Of a stretch of 64,000 nucleotides of DNA, positions 9,345 to 18,662 are shown in pieces (positions within the stretch are counted from its first letter, which is position 1; each line of letters opens with the position of its first letter). This stretch comes from Mesorhizobium sp. WSM3859 (GTDB lineage: Bacteria > Pseudomonadota > Alphaproteobacteria > Rhizobiales > Rhizobiaceae): positions 248,001 to 312,000 of the forward strand of contig NZ_NSGG01000002.1 of NCBI RefSeq assembly GCF_002295065.1. The letters run 5' to 3'. The notes beneath the pieces were generated by a model, which saw only the letters and a program-made list of their open reading frames with translations, had not been told where the DNA came from and did no database searches. A program made the position numbers and the translations under genes.

Positions 9345-9400
9345 TTGTTTTGACGCAATTCCGGACGGAAAACCGCTAGACACTTTTCCTGGAATTGCTC
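9345..9400. repeat. Short palindromic repeat, family B copy 1 (partial)
   Basis: Carries the family B core GACGCAATTCCGGACGGAAA and the closing CCTGGAATTGCTC; arms GCAATTCC and GGAATTGC pair. It lies between the purF stop and the SDR start. Other copies are at 33367-33468, 40796-40836 and 52580-52672. Confidence 0.85.
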
Positions 9401-9419
9401 CGGCTCACGGAAACTCGGC

Positions 9420-10163
9420 ATGACCCTCGATCTTTCCGGCCGCGTGGCGGTCGTAACCGGCGCCTCGCGCGGCATCGGCTATTTCATCGCCAGGGAACTG
9501 GCGGCCGCCGGCGCGCATGTGATCGCGGTGGCGCGCACGGTGGGCGGGCTGGAAGAGCTCGACGACCAGATCAAGGCGGATGGCCGCGGACAGGCGACGC
9601 TGGTGCCGCTCGACCTGACCGACATGGCGGGCATCGATCGTCTCGGCGGCGCGATCCATGAACGCTGGGGCAAGCTCGACATACTGGTCGCCAATGCCGC
9701 CGTCCTCGGCGTCATCTCGCCGATCGGCCATGTCGAGGCCAAGACCTTCGACAAGGTGATGACCGTCAACGTCACCTCGACCTGGCGGCTGATCCGTTCG
9801 GTCGATCCGCTGCTGCGGCTCTCCGATGCCGGCCGCGCCATCATCATGACCTCCAACGCGGCGCATTCGGCGCGCGCCTTCTGGGCGCCCTACGCGGCTT
9901 CCAAGGCCGCGGTCGAAACGATGATGCGCTCGTGGGCGCATGAAACCGAGAGCCTGCCGCTGAGGGTGAACGCCGCGGATCCGGGCGCCACCCGCACGGC
10001 GATGCGCGCGCAGGCCATGCCCGGCGAGGATCCGGAGACGCTGCCGCATCCCTCCGAGATCGCCAGGCGCATCGTGCCGCTGGCCAGCCCGGAGCTGAAG
10101 GAAACAGGCCTGATCTTCCAGGCCAAGCACAACCGCTTCGTCGCCTACCGGCAGCCGGAATAA
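9420..10163 (+). CDS. SDR family oxidoreductase
   Basis: A 247-residue short-chain dehydrogenase/reductase. The cofactor loop TGASRGIG lies at residues 13-20, the NAAV stretch follows near residue 90, and the catalytic Tyr and Lys sit in YAASK near residue 158. The substrate cannot be read from sequence. An SDR directly after purF is a familiar arrangement in this order, but no functional link to purine synthesis is established. The family B repeat ends about 20 bases before the start, so the start site has little room for a promoter of its own. Confidence 0.9.
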   Translation: MTLDLSGRVAVVTGASRGIGYFIARELAAAGAHVIAVARTVGGLEELDDQIKADGRGQATLVPLDLTDMAGIDRLGGAIHERWGKLDILVANAAVLGVISPIGHVEAKTFDKVMTVNVTSTWRLIRSVDPLLRLSDAGRAIIMTSNAAHSARAFWAPYAASKAAVETMMRSWAHETESLPLRVNAADPGATRTAMRAQAMPGEDPETLPHPSEIARRIVPLASPELKETGLIFQAKHNRFVAYRQPE

Positions 10164-10333
10164 TTCGAGTTCAAAAAACGCGTCGCGGCCGACTGAGCCC
10201 GCCTGGCGAAAGCCCTCTTCACGGGTCTGTGAACGGTGCGGCGGAAGCGTGTTCCGCCGCCCTGCTTTCGCCGCTCCAAGGGAGTTGCTAGGATCGGTCC
10301 GACTCTGACATCCAAGCAAAGCGAGGAATTCCC

Positions 10334-10558
10334 ATGGCTGCTGCTCCCAGCGTAGCGTTGGTCTGGTATCTGGTGATCGCCGGCCCGCAAGGCGGCATGG
10401 TGGTGCTGCCCAGCACCTTCGACACCCGTGAACAATGCACCAACGCCATCACCGAATATCAGAAGCAGCCGACGCCGCAGGGCTGGGCCGTGCAATGCGT
10501 GCCGAGCGCCTCGCCGTTCACCGACGAAGGGGATGCGGAGACGCCGTCGGCGCAGTAG
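10334..10558 (+). CDS. Small conserved hypothetical protein
   Basis: A 74-residue protein with a hydrophobic N-terminal stretch (VALVWYLVIAG), two cysteines (in EQCTNAI and VQCVPS) that could form a disulfide, and an acidic C-terminus. GAGGAA lies about six bases before the ATG, which supports translation. The pattern resembles small periplasmic rhizobial proteins whose Cys pair flanks an amphipathic helix, but I recognise no named family. Transcribed alone; it converges on the OsmC gene across a family A repeat. Confidence 0.65.
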   Translation: MAAAPSVALVWYLVIAGPQGGMVVLPSTFDTREQCTNAITEYQKQPTPQGWAVQCVPSASPFTDEGDAETPSAQ

Positions 10559-10566
10559 CGTGGGCA

Positions 10567-10698
10567 CTCCCCCTCACCCAGCCTCCGCTTCGCTCGGCTG
10601 ACCTCTCCCCGCTGGGGAGAGGAGGCGGTCAGCGCCGGCGCAAACCTCTTCTCCCCGCCGGGGAGAAGGTGGCCGCGTAGCGGCCGGATGAGGGGGCG
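10567..10698. repeat. Palindromic intergenic repeat, family A copy 2
   Basis: Inverted repeat of about 130 bp between two convergent genes, 8-9 bases from each stop codon. Ends CTCCCCCTCACCC and GGATGAGGGGG; inner arms CTCTCCCCG / CGGGGAG. A sequence variant of family A. Confidence 0.85.
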
Positions 10699-10705
10699 TA
10701 GCGCT

Positions 10706-11212
10706 TCAGCGCCCCGCGCTCACGCTCAGCGCTGGCTTGTTGTTGATCGTCTGGAACACCACGCAGTAGCGCTCGGTGAGCTTCAAAAGCGCATCGATGC
10801 GCTCCTGCGGCTCGTCGGTGTCGAGGTCGAATTTCAGCCTTATCTCGCGAAAGCCGACCGGCGCCTCCCGGGCGACGCCGAGCGTGCCGCGAAAATCGAG
10901 GTCGCCCTCGGCCTCGACGGTGGCATTGCCGAGCTTGAACTCCAGCGCCGTCGCCACCGCCTTCAGCGTCACGCCCGCGCAAGCGACCAGCGCTTCCAGC
11001 AGCATATCGCCCGAACATAGCTCGAGGCCCGAGCCACCGGTGGCCGGATGAAGGCCGGCAATGGCGAGCGCCCTGCCCGTCTCCACCTTGCAGGCGATCG
11101 ACTGGTCATCGAGCGTTCCGCGGGCTCTCAGCGTGATCAGCGCTCGTGCCGCATCGTCGCGATAGGCTTCCTTCAACGGCGCCTGCATGGCCTTGAGTGC
11201 GGTGGCGTCCAT
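10706..11212 (-). CDS. OsmC family protein
   Basis: A 168-residue OsmC/Ohr-type protein; members act as thiol peroxidases on organic hydroperoxides using two cysteines. Here Cys (ELCSGDMLLEALVACAG) appears in the expected places: one before GDML and one in the central helix ACAG. ATG 11212 (MDATALKAMQAPLK) gives the usual length; the frame is open further upstream but unlike the family. It diverges from the WG-repeat gene with a 169-base gap. Whether the substrate is an organic peroxide cannot be told from sequence. Confidence 0.88.
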   Translation of the reverse strand: MDATALKAMQAPLKEAYRDDAARALITLRARGTLDDQSIACKVETGRALAIAGLHPATGGSGLELCSGDMLLEALVACAGVTLKAVATALEFKLGNATVEAEGDLDFRGTLGVAREAPVGFREIRLKFDLDTDEPQERIDALLKLTERYCVVFQTINNKPALSVSAGR

Positions 11213-11381
11213 TGCAAATCCTTTTCGCCTGCGCACTGCAGTCGAGCGATTGTCGTGCGGATCGTGGCCGCTAAAGCAGCTTAAGCGCTTCTTTACGCCA
11301 CTTTCAGGAATTGGATTCCTGCCACAACTGGCGGTTAAAGTCGCCGTCTCAACTTTTCCGGGAGGCGGCCTTGTTTGGCAA

Positions 11382-13226
11382 ATGGGTATCGCAGGGCTGG
11401 CATCGGCTCTGGCCGCCTTGGCAATCTTTGCTGGAACAAATGACGCTGCGCCCTTCGTCATCATATCGTGCTCGCCCGGGCGGTTCGCGGGCGAGCACGC
11501 CGACACCAATGGCCTCGCAACCACTTGCGGTGGCAAATTCAACCTCTGCGGTTATGCCGACAAGGCCGGAAAGCAGGTTATCGCCCAGCAATTCGAAGTA
11601 GCGCTGCCGTTTTCCAGCGGATTGGCCGGCGTCAGAATCGACGGAAAATTCGGCTTCGTCGACCTCACCGGGACGCTCGTCATTCCAGCCAGATTCGATC
11701 TCGTCGGGTATTTTTCAAACGGTCTTGCGGAAGTCATCCTCGCGGGCAGGGCGGGTGTGATTGACCGCCAGGGCGAGACCTTGATCGAGCCGAACTATGC
11801 ACGCGCGATACCATTCGGGGATGATACGGTCCTTGTCAGAGACGGCGCCTGGAATTCGATGCGCCCTGATGGTTGCGAAAGTCTGGACGACAGCAAATCG
11901 GCATTGCAGTTCGGCTCTGCCGACTCCCCTTCGTCGCAATACCGCCTATGGCACGCGAAGACGCGTTCCTTCAGTCCGGGCGTCTACGCCTTGCGCTATT
12001 TCGACGATCCGGAACGCCGGTTGCTGTGGGCAAGGATCAAAGGCAGCGGGGCGCGCGGCAAATTCGGCCTGCTGCGATCGGATGGAACCTGGCAAACCGC
12101 CCCCGAATATGACGACGTCTCGCCGTTGACGTACGGGTACGCCACCGTATGCGATCTGAAGCCGGCTCCGTTCGACCCGCGAAACTGGAGGAGCTGCGGT
12201 GCCGTCGATGCGAAGGGCAAGCTTATCGTGCCTTTCAAGTTCGACGGCACATTCTACTGGCAAAACGGCCTCAAGCTGGTTCAGAAAGGCAACGCCAAAG
12301 GCATTGTCGACACAAGCGGTGCGCTGCTAGGCGGCCGTTACTTCGACGACGCCCAGGTGGCCGAGAAGGGCGATGTCAGCCTCGTCCGGATCGGCGATGA
12401 ATGGATGGGGCTTGACCGGCGCGGGCGAATTGTCGCCAACCCGGAAGACGGCCAAGCGCTCGCGCAATGCCCTTCGGGCCTGAGAGCGGAAAAGCGGTCG
12501 GGAAAGGTGCGCTTCCTCGATGCGGCGGGCAAGGCGACCGAACCTTATCTGTTCGAATCCGTTTCCCTGCCGCTCGATTGCGACCGGCCAACTCCGGTCC
12601 AGCTCGACGGCAAATGGGGATTTGTCGACACAGCCGGCCATCTTCTGGGGTCGCCGCCACGCTACGACGGTGTTTACAGTTTCCAAGGCGGATATGCGGC
12701 TGTCAAAGAGGCGGGAAAGTGGGGCATCGTAGAAACCAAGGGCCAATATTCGGTGACGCCGCGTTTCGACAAGCTCAGCCCGGACAACGGTGTCTTCGCG
12801 GCAGAGATCGAGGGGCGCAAATCATGGGTGGATGCCCATGGCAAGGAGGTGCCCGAACCACCCCGCGAAAGCGACCGCGCGCAAGTCCTCGCGTGTGGCA
12901 AGGACGGTGGTCGGTTCGTCAGCGACGACAGCACGGGCAAAACCTTGTGGGGGCTCGCAACCGCCGACGGAACGGCTTTTGTCCAACCGAAATACCGGGC
13001 GCTGCGGTGCTACGTCAACGGCCTTGCCTGGGTCGCCGACGACCGACGCCGCATGTGGTGTCAGATCGACGCCAAGGGCGTCATTCGGGATCCAGCCAGG
13101 TGCGATCCAAATTTCAACGGCCGGATGATCTTCGACGCCAATTTCGAAAAGTTTGCCGACGATCCTTATGAAAGCAGCGTGCTTTGGGAGAGAGCCCTTC
13201 TGGATTACGGGCGCGGGACCACGTGA
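11382..13226 (+). CDS. WG-repeat containing secreted protein
   Basis: A 614-residue protein made of about ten WG-type repeats, each reading roughly GKWGFVD..G.....P.YD, for example KFGFVDLTGTLVIPARFD, GKFGLLRSDGTW and GKWGFVDTAGHLL. The N-terminus, MGIAGLASALAALAIFAG, looks like a signal peptide or membrane anchor, so the repeats are probably periplasmic. WG repeats form beta-rich scaffolds and are usually binding modules; no partner can be inferred. I chose ATG 11382 because the hydrophobic segment starts there; GGAGG lies at 11361-11365, farther than ideal. The upstream extension to 11187 overlaps the OsmC gene on the other strand and is unlikely. Confidence 0.82.
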   Translation: MGIAGLASALAALAIFAGTNDAAPFVIISCSPGRFAGEHADTNGLATTCGGKFNLCGYADKAGKQVIAQQFEVALPFSSGLAGVRIDGKFGFVDLTGTLVIPARFDLVGYFSNGLAEVILAGRAGVIDRQGETLIEPNYARAIPFGDDTVLVRDGAWNSMRPDGCESLDDSKSALQFGSADSPSSQYRLWHAKTRSFSPGVYALRYFDDPERRLLWARIKGSGARGKFGLLRSDGTWQTAPEYDDVSPLTYGYATVCDLKPAPFDPRNWRSCGAVDAKGKLIVPFKFDGTFYWQNGLKLVQKGNAKGIVDTSGALLGGRYFDDAQVAEKGDVSLVRIGDEWMGLDRRGRIVANPEDGQALAQCPSGLRAEKRSGKVRFLDAAGKATEPYLFESVSLPLDCDRPTPVQLDGKWGFVDTAGHLLGSPPRYDGVYSFQGGYAAVKEAGKWGIVETKGQYSVTPRFDKLSPDNGVFAAEIEGRKSWVDAHGKEVPEPPRESDRAQVLACGKDGGRFVSDDSTGKTLWGLATADGTAFVQPKYRALRCYVNGLAWVADDRRRMWCQIDAKGVIRDPARCDPNFNGRMIFDANFEKFADDPYESSVLWERALLDYGRGTT

Positions 13227-13365
13227 GATGCCGCCGAAGATCTCAAGTTCCTGGAGCAGGTACTGACGTCAGTTGCAGACGGCCGAAGGATCGCCACCTT
13301 TGCGATTGTTGCTTTGACTTCTCACGCCCAGCCCATACCTATTCGAGACCATCAGCGGAGCCCTC

Positions 13366-14865
13366 ATGCGGTCCAAACTTATCCCCCTCGCCTTCCTGGC
13401 GCTCGCCGCCTTCGCTCAGCCGGGCTTCGCCGCGGAAGCACCCGAGCGCCCCGCGCCCCAGGGCGGCGTGCTGTCGCTGTTGCCGCCGCCGCAGGTGACC
13501 GAGCATTCGATCACGCTTGGCGGACGCAAGCTCGATTACCAGGCCAAGGCCGGCACTCTGTCGCTCCTGTCGGGCAAGGGCGAGGTCACGGCCGAGATCT
13601 TCTACGTCGCCTACACGCAGCAGTCGCCGGCGCCGGCGAAAGAGCGGCCGATCACCTTCGTCTTCAATGGCGGGCCGGGGGCGGCGTCGGCCTATCTGCA
13701 TCTCGGAGCGATCGGGCCGCGCATCGTCGAGACAGCCGCCGACGGCGAGTTCCGGCGGCCGCCGCAAAAGCTCGTCGACAATCCCGACAGCTGGCTCGAC
13801 ATGAGCGACCTCGTCTTCGTCGATCCGGTCGGCACCGGCTACAGCCGGGAGGCGCCGGGGCATGAGGGCAAGGAGTTCTGGAGCGTCGATGCCGACGCCA
13901 GCTCGGTGGGCGCTTTCATCCGCCTCTATCTGGCGCAGAACGGCCGCACCGGATCGCCGCTGTTCCTCGCCGGCGAAAGCTATGGCGGCTTCCGCGCGGC
14001 GCTGCTTGCCCGCACGCTGCAGGAGGATGTGGGCCTGAGCCCCAGCGGCATCGTGCTGATCTCGCCGGCGCTTGAGTTCATGCTGGTGCGGCCCGACCAA
14101 TTCGACCAGTTGCACTGGGCGCTGGAGCTGCCCTCGCTGGCGGCGACCCGGCTGAAGGGCGACGGCGTGAGCGGCGACGCGCTGCGCGACAGGCTGGCCG
14201 AGGTCGAGCATTACGCGCTCGGCGATTACCTGACGGCGTTGAACAGCGGACTGGAACAAGGCGGAAAGCTCGCCAGCGGGCGCGTTTCGGAGCTCACCGG
14301 CCTGCCGCTCGAGCTCGTCCAGCGCAATTTCGCCCGCATCCCGACAGGCCTTTTCGCCAAGGAATTCCAACGCGCCACCGGCAAGGTGCTCAGCCCCTAT
14401 GACGCCACCATCGGCACCGCCGACATCGCCCCGCAGAGCCCGCGCGACGCCGGCGCCGATCCGGTGCTCGACCGCAGCGTTCCGGCTCTGACCTCCGCCT
14501 TCGTCGCCTATGCCCGCGACGAGCTCAACTACCGCACCGATGTCAGTTACCGGCTGCTCAATGGCGAGGTCACCCGCAACTGGGACTACGGCACCTCGGG
14601 CCAGGGCTATGCCGGCGTGATGAACGACCTGCAGCGGGCGCGTTCGCTCAACCCGGCGCTCGGCGTCGTCGTCGTCAACGGCTACACCGATCTCGTCACG
14701 CCCTATCTCGCCTCGCGCTATCTGGTGAACCAGCTTCCTACTCTATCCGACGCCAAGCCGATCCGGCTCGACGTCGTCGAGGGCGGCCACATGATGTATC
14801 TGCGGCCGGACGGGCGCCGTGCGTTGAAGGACGCGGCATCGGAGCTTTATCAGGCGACGCAGTGA
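13366..14865 (+). CDS. Serine carboxypeptidase (peptidase family S10)
   Basis: A 499-residue secreted S10 carboxypeptidase with a clear signal peptide (MRSKLIPLAFLALAAFAQPGFA). The oxyanion region GGPGAAS lies near residue 102, the nucleophile motif GESYGG places Ser near 205, Asp lies near 441 in NGYTDLVTP and His near 475 in GGHMMYLR, so the Ser-Asp-His triad is complete. S10 enzymes release C-terminal residues at acidic pH; bacterial members are exported. GGAG precedes the ATG. It is transcribed alone and converges on the NTF2-like gene. Confidence 0.92.
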   Translation: MRSKLIPLAFLALAAFAQPGFAAEAPERPAPQGGVLSLLPPPQVTEHSITLGGRKLDYQAKAGTLSLLSGKGEVTAEIFYVAYTQQSPAPAKERPITFVFNGGPGAASAYLHLGAIGPRIVETAADGEFRRPPQKLVDNPDSWLDMSDLVFVDPVGTGYSREAPGHEGKEFWSVDADASSVGAFIRLYLAQNGRTGSPLFLAGESYGGFRAALLARTLQEDVGLSPSGIVLISPALEFMLVRPDQFDQLHWALELPSLAATRLKGDGVSGDALRDRLAEVEHYALGDYLTALNSGLEQGGKLASGRVSELTGLPLELVQRNFARIPTGLFAKEFQRATGKVLSPYDATIGTADIAPQSPRDAGADPVLDRSVPALTSAFVAYARDELNYRTDVSYRLLNGEVTRNWDYGTSGQGYAGVMNDLQRARSLNPALGVVVVNGYTDLVTPYLASRYLVNQLPTLSDAKPIRLDVVEGGHMMYLRPDGRRALKDAASELYQATQ

Positions 14866-14903
14866 GCGCTACCGGCGGTCCCTGCCGCGGCGCGATGGTG
14901 AGG

Positions 14904-15365
14904 TCAGGAATCGGTACTGCCGCTGGCCGTTGGCGGACGGCGCCCCGACAGGGCTTCAACGGCGTCTTCGATGCCGGCAGGCTGCCGCTCGACGTCCTCC
15001 GGATATAGCCGCCCGGCCACAATCTGACCGTCGACAATTTCGAACAGCGCGACCCCGCGCACCTCGAAGGGCTGCCCGTCGGAGCGAGTACCCGACCAAT
15101 GCCATTCGATCCAGGTCGTGTCGCCGTCCTGGACCGAGCGCGTGACCGCCGCGTTGAAGTCAGGTATTCCCGCGAACATGGCCTCCCAGTTGGCCCGCAT
15201 CTGGTCCCGGCCGACGAAGGCTCTGCCGGGGTGCGCCGGCTGTGTGCTCCGATAGTTCTCGTGGATGAGAGCGGTAACAGCGTCGAGATCATGCGCGTTC
15301 ATCGCGGTGACCAGTCGATCGATCACATCCGTCATCGCGCTTCCGGACTTGTGCAACGCAGGCAT
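14904..15365 (-). CDS. SnoaL/NTF2-like (ester cyclase-type) protein
   Basis: A 153-residue cone-shaped alpha+beta protein of the SnoaL/NTF2-like superfamily. The opening helix MTDVIDRLVTAMNAHDLDAVTALI, the tryptophan-rich strand TTWIEWHWSGT and the strand FEVRGVALFEIVDGQI are typical. Such proteins bind or isomerise small molecules; no function can be assigned. ATG 15365 has GGAGAG six bases upstream; a second start at 15335 would remove ten residues. The last 20 residues are likely disordered. Confidence 0.8.
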   Translation of the reverse strand: MPALHKSGSAMTDVIDRLVTAMNAHDLDAVTALIHENYRSTQPAHPGRAFVGRDQMRANWEAMFAGIPDFNAAVTRSVQDGDTTWIEWHWSGTRSDGQPFEVRGVALFEIVDGQIVAGRLYPEDVERQPAGIEDAVEALSGRRPPTASGSTDS

Positions 15366-15664
15366 TGGCGCTCTCCGTGGTCTATCTGCCGGTGCGAGCC
15401 ACGCCGATCAATTCGCGCGCCTCAAAATTTACCTGATCGGGCTATGGCCGTCCAGCATTGCAAGGCTCCGAACATGCTCGTCCGCCTCCCTGCGCGATAT
15501 CGTCAACGACTACTTCTGAGTGGCTTTGTCCGCGCAAGCCCGCCTGTAAGCATCGGGAGAATGCAGGTCGCTCGCCGCTGCGCCAATGCAAGCGCCCTGC
15601 TGGAGCAGCGCAGCTCTTGCGTTCACTCGTATAGCTGCCACCTCCAGGCAAGCAGATCGATACC
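15366..15664. other. Intergenic region without a supported gene
   Basis: About 300 bases between the divergent NTF2-like and EamA genes. The open frames here are short, overlap each other on both strands and show no domain pattern or ribosome binding site. I find no repeat family member, tRNA or terminator; the region probably holds the two promoters. Confidence 0.5.
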
Positions 15665-16558
15665 ATGGCCGAAGTCGTCGTCCTCGAAAGCCGCGAAAGG
15701 GTGCTGGCCGGCATCCTGTTCACGGCTGCCGCCTATTTCCTGTTTTCGGCGCAGGACGCGTCGATCAAGCTGTTGGTCGCCGGCATGACGGTCTGGCAGA
15801 TCATGTTCGTGCGTTCCATCACCGTGCTCCTCGCCTGCGGCGCCATCGGCGGGAAGCGGCTGTTTGCCGATACGATCGACTCGCCGATCGTCAAGCCGAT
15901 GCTGGTGCGCAGCGCCTTCACGCTCGCCGCCTGGCTTTGCTACTACAACGCCGCGCGCTCGCTGCAACTCGCCGAACTCACCACCATCTATTACGCCGCG
16001 CCGATCATCGTAACCGTGCTATCGGTGCTGATCCTGGGCGAGACGGTGCCGCTCTTGCGCTGGATCGCGGTGTTCATCGGTTTCGTCGGCGTCTTCATCG
16101 CCTGCGATCCGGCGCGGCTCGGCCTTTCCGTGCCGGTGCTTCTGGTGCTGGCGGCGGCAGTCCTTTGGGGCATCGCCGTGGTGCTCTTACGCAAGACAGC
16201 GCTGCAGGAGCGAACGACGATCCAGCTCGTGCTCAACAATTTCTATTTCCTGCTCTTTTCGGCCGTGCCGGCGCTGCTGTGGTGGCGCATGCCCGATTGG
16301 CGGCAACTGCTTTTGCTCATCAGCGTCGGGGCACTCGGCGGGGTGGCGCAGTATGTGCTGTTCGAGGGCATGAAGCGCGCGCCGGTATCGATCGTGGCGC
16401 CGTTCGAATACACTTCTCTGGTCTGGGCTTTCGCGCTGGGCTACGCCATCTGGGGCGACGTGCCGCGCATGGAGGTGTTCATGGGCGCGGCGCTGATCAT
16501 CGGCGCCGGCCTGCTCATCGTCGGCAACGAGGGTTTCCGCAAGCGGGAGCAGGCCTGA
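15665..16558 (+). CDS. EamA family (DMT superfamily) transporter
   Basis: A 297-residue inner-membrane protein with about ten hydrophobic segments in two EamA halves. The first half begins AYFLFSAQDASIKLL and includes LAELTTIYYAAPIIVTVLS; the second begins LLVLAAAVLWGIAVVLLRK. Members mostly export amino acids or other metabolites; the substrate is unknown. A second, distinct EamA gene follows after 40 bases on the same strand, so the two may be co-transcribed. Confidence 0.9.
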   Translation: MAEVVVLESRERVLAGILFTAAAYFLFSAQDASIKLLVAGMTVWQIMFVRSITVLLACGAIGGKRLFADTIDSPIVKPMLVRSAFTLAAWLCYYNAARSLQLAELTTIYYAAPIIVTVLSVLILGETVPLLRWIAVFIGFVGVFIACDPARLGLSVPVLLVLAAAVLWGIAVVLLRKTALQERTTIQLVLNNFYFLLFSAVPALLWWRMPDWRQLLLLISVGALGGVAQYVLFEGMKRAPVSIVAPFEYTSLVWAFALGYAIWGDVPRMEVFMGAALIIGAGLLIVGNEGFRKREQA

Positions 16559-16598
16559 TGACAGAGGGCTGTCAGGAGCAACCGGGTAGGCTGGCACT

Positions 16599-17516
16599 AT
16601 GACGGACACGCTCGATATGCCGGAGAAGTGCACGCCTGGCGGCGCCGACGCAGCGGCCGAGCGCACGCTCGGCATCGTCCTGGTGTCGGCATCGGCCCTT
16701 GCCTTCGCGCTCACGGGCGTGCTGACCAAGTCGATCCATGCCGATCCGCTGACCATAACCTGCTGGCGCGGTTTTTTCGGCTCGATCCTGATCACGCTCT
16801 ATGTGCTGTGGCGCCGGCGCCGCTCGGGCGGGCGCGAGAGCCTGAGATTGGGCTGGCGGGGCTGGCTGCTGGCGATCGAGGGTGCCGCCGTCAGCATCGC
16901 CTTCATCTCGGCGTTCAAATACACCTATGTCGCCAATGTCGCGGTCATCTACGCGACCTCGCCCTTCATCGCCGCACTTCTTGCCTTCCTTCTGGTGCGG
17001 GAGAAATTCAGGCTGCAGACGATGCTGGCAGCGGCCGCGTCGCTGTGCGGCGTCGCCATCATGGTTGGCGGCGGCCTCGGCAGAGGCCATCTGTTCGGCG
17101 ACAGCCTGGCGCTTTTGATGACAACCGGCAGCGCGCTCTACATGATCATGGTGCGCGCCTTCCGCGACTCGCCGGTTGTGTGGGCGGGCGCGGTCTCGGC
17201 CTTCCTGCTCTTCGTGCTCGGCTGGTTCGTCACCGATCCGCTGGCCGTCTCGACGCGCGACGTGGCGCTGCTTGCCACCTTCGGCTGTTCCTTTGCGCTG
17301 GCCTCGATCCTGTGGACGGAAGGCTCGCGGCTCATTCCGGCCGCCGAATCCGGTCTGCTGGGCTCGGCCGAAGTGCCGTTCGCCATCCTGTTTGCCTTGG
17401 TCTTCCTCGGCGAAGCCCCGCCCATGGCCAGCGTCATCGGCGGCGCCATCGTGCTTTGCGCGGTCTTTGCCCATGCCGGACGCGACTGGTTAAAGGCGAA
17501 ATCGGCAGCCTCGTAA
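16599..17516 (+). CDS. EamA family (DMT superfamily) transporter
   Basis: A 305-residue ten-segment EamA permease. Typical stretches are LVSASALAFALTGVLTKSIHADPLTITCWRG in the first half and AAESGLLGSAEVPFAILFALVFLGEAP in the second. It differs clearly from the preceding EamA protein, so this is a neighbour pair of old paralogues and not a recent tandem duplication. It is followed by a terminator at 17617. The substrate cannot be predicted. Confidence 0.9.
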   Translation: MTDTLDMPEKCTPGGADAAAERTLGIVLVSASALAFALTGVLTKSIHADPLTITCWRGFFGSILITLYVLWRRRRSGGRESLRLGWRGWLLAIEGAAVSIAFISAFKYTYVANVAVIYATSPFIAALLAFLLVREKFRLQTMLAAAASLCGVAIMVGGGLGRGHLFGDSLALLMTTGSALYMIMVRAFRDSPVVWAGAVSAFLLFVLGWFVTDPLAVSTRDVALLATFGCSFALASILWTEGSRLIPAAESGLLGSAEVPFAILFALVFLGEAPPMASVIGGAIVLCAVFAHAGRDWLKAKSAAS

Positions 17517-17616
17517 AAATATTTTGCCAATCACGGAACCATCATCCGGCTCAGGCATTGTTAGATCGACGGGTCACCCCCCAAGTCCCCCCAAACCCCT
17601 CGACCCGTCCGACTAG

Positions 17617-17645
17617 AAGCCGACCCGCAAAAAGGTCGGCTTTTT
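17617..17645 (+). terminator. Rho-independent terminator after the EamA pair
   Basis: Stem AAGCCGACC (17617-17625) with GGTCGGCTT (17634-17642), an eight-base loop and a T tract. It lies between the EamA gene and the convergent LysR gene. Confidence 0.85.
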
Positions 17646-17697
17646 CTTTGGGAAATTGTTTGCGCGGCGAATTCCCGGGAATGGCGCCGCGGTTAGT

Positions 17698-18552
17698 TCA
17701 GGACGACGGGGCGAGGCCATCGCCGAGCAGTTCCGCCAGATCCCGCGCCGGGCGCGGAGCTTCGCGACCCAGCCGGATGGCAAAATCGGCCATAGGCAGC
17801 GGCGGCAAGTCGAGCTCGTATGGCGCCTCCACGATGCCGGAATGGGCAAAACGCCGGGTGCGCGGTGTCAGCGCAATGCCGGCATTGACCGCTGCGCGCA
17901 GGCCGGCAAGGCTGGCGCTGCCTGCGGCGATACGGTAGCGGCGGCCGGCAGCGTCGAGCGCATTGAGCGCCGCCTCGCGGAAGCCGCAATAAGGATCGAG
18001 CAGCGCCAGCGGCACGGCTTCGGGCCGAGCCGCCAAGCCTTTTTCCGAGCAGAGCCATAGCATTGGCTCGCTGATCACCGCCGTCTCATCCGGCGACGGG
18101 GCATGGCGCATGGTGATCGCGAGGTCGAGTTGGCCCGCCTGTAGTGCCGAGCCAAGCTCCAGGGAGCGGCCGACACGCAGCTCGATCCGGACGCGGGGAT
18201 GGCTGACGGCGAAGGCTCTCAGAAGGTCCGGCAGCCCTTGGTCGGCGAAATCCTGTGTCATCCCGATGGCGATGCGGCCGCCGGCGCGCGCGCCTTTCAG
18301 CGCCAGCCACGCCTCGGTGTGCACGGCAAGGATGCGCCGGGCGTGGCCGACAAGATCCTCGCCGGCCAGTGTCAGCCCGCGCCCCCTGCCCTGGGGGGTG
18401 AGCAGTGGCTCGCCGACGATCTCTTCGAGCCGCTGCATTTGCGCGGTCACCGCCGATGGCGTGCGGCCGACGGCGGAGGCGGCCTTGGCCAGCGAGCCGC
18501 CATCGACGAAGGCGAGGAAGGTTTTCAGAAGGTCGGGATCGAGCGTTTCCAT
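17698..18552 (-). CDS. LysR family transcriptional regulator
   Basis: A 284-residue LysR-type regulator. The N-terminal winged helix-turn-helix reads LLKTFLAFVDGGSLAKAASAVGRTPSAVTAQMQRLEE, followed by the linker helix and an effector-binding domain beginning near residue 90 (GGRIAIGMTQDFA). It diverges from the tautomerase gene, with a 110-base gap that holds two dyads of LysR-box form, so that gene is its likely target. The effector is unknown. The C-terminus is short compared with many LysR proteins but shows no break. Confidence 0.92.
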   Translation of the reverse strand: METLDPDLLKTFLAFVDGGSLAKAASAVGRTPSAVTAQMQRLEEIVGEPLLTPQGRGRGLTLAGEDLVGHARRILAVHTEAWLALKGARAGGRIAIGMTQDFADQGLPDLLRAFAVSHPRVRIELRVGRSLELGSALQAGQLDLAITMRHAPSPDETAVISEPMLWLCSEKGLAARPEAVPLALLDPYCGFREAALNALDAAGRRYRIAAGSASLAGLRAAVNAGIALTPRTRRFAHSGIVEAPYELDLPPLPMADFAIRLGREAPRPARDLAELLGDGLAPSS

Positions 18553-18554
18553 AC

Positions 18555-18601
18555 TTCGACAATATCGAAGCGTTTATCAAAAACAATTCGATTTTATTGA
18601 A
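18555..18601. promoter_or_regulatory. Two LysR-type operator dyads
   Basis: Site 1, TTCGACAATATCGAA (18555-18569), is a perfect dyad containing T-N11-A. Site 2, TTCGATTTTATTGAA (18587-18601), is a near match. Their centres are 32 bases apart, three helical turns, which is the usual spacing of LysR recognition and activation sites. The pair lies between the LysR gene and the tautomerase gene. Confidence 0.65.
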
Positions 18602-18662
18602 TACATGCTGGTGACATGATCCTCTCATCGAAGGCGAGGCGCCCCAACCCAAGGAGAGAAAA

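Noticed and set aside
7862..9475. 537-residue minus-strand frame under purF
   Set aside because: Antisense shadow with repetitive composition; purF is unmistakable.
11187..11381. Extension of the WG-repeat protein
   Set aside because: Overlaps the OsmC gene on the opposite strand and precedes a clear signal sequence at 11382.
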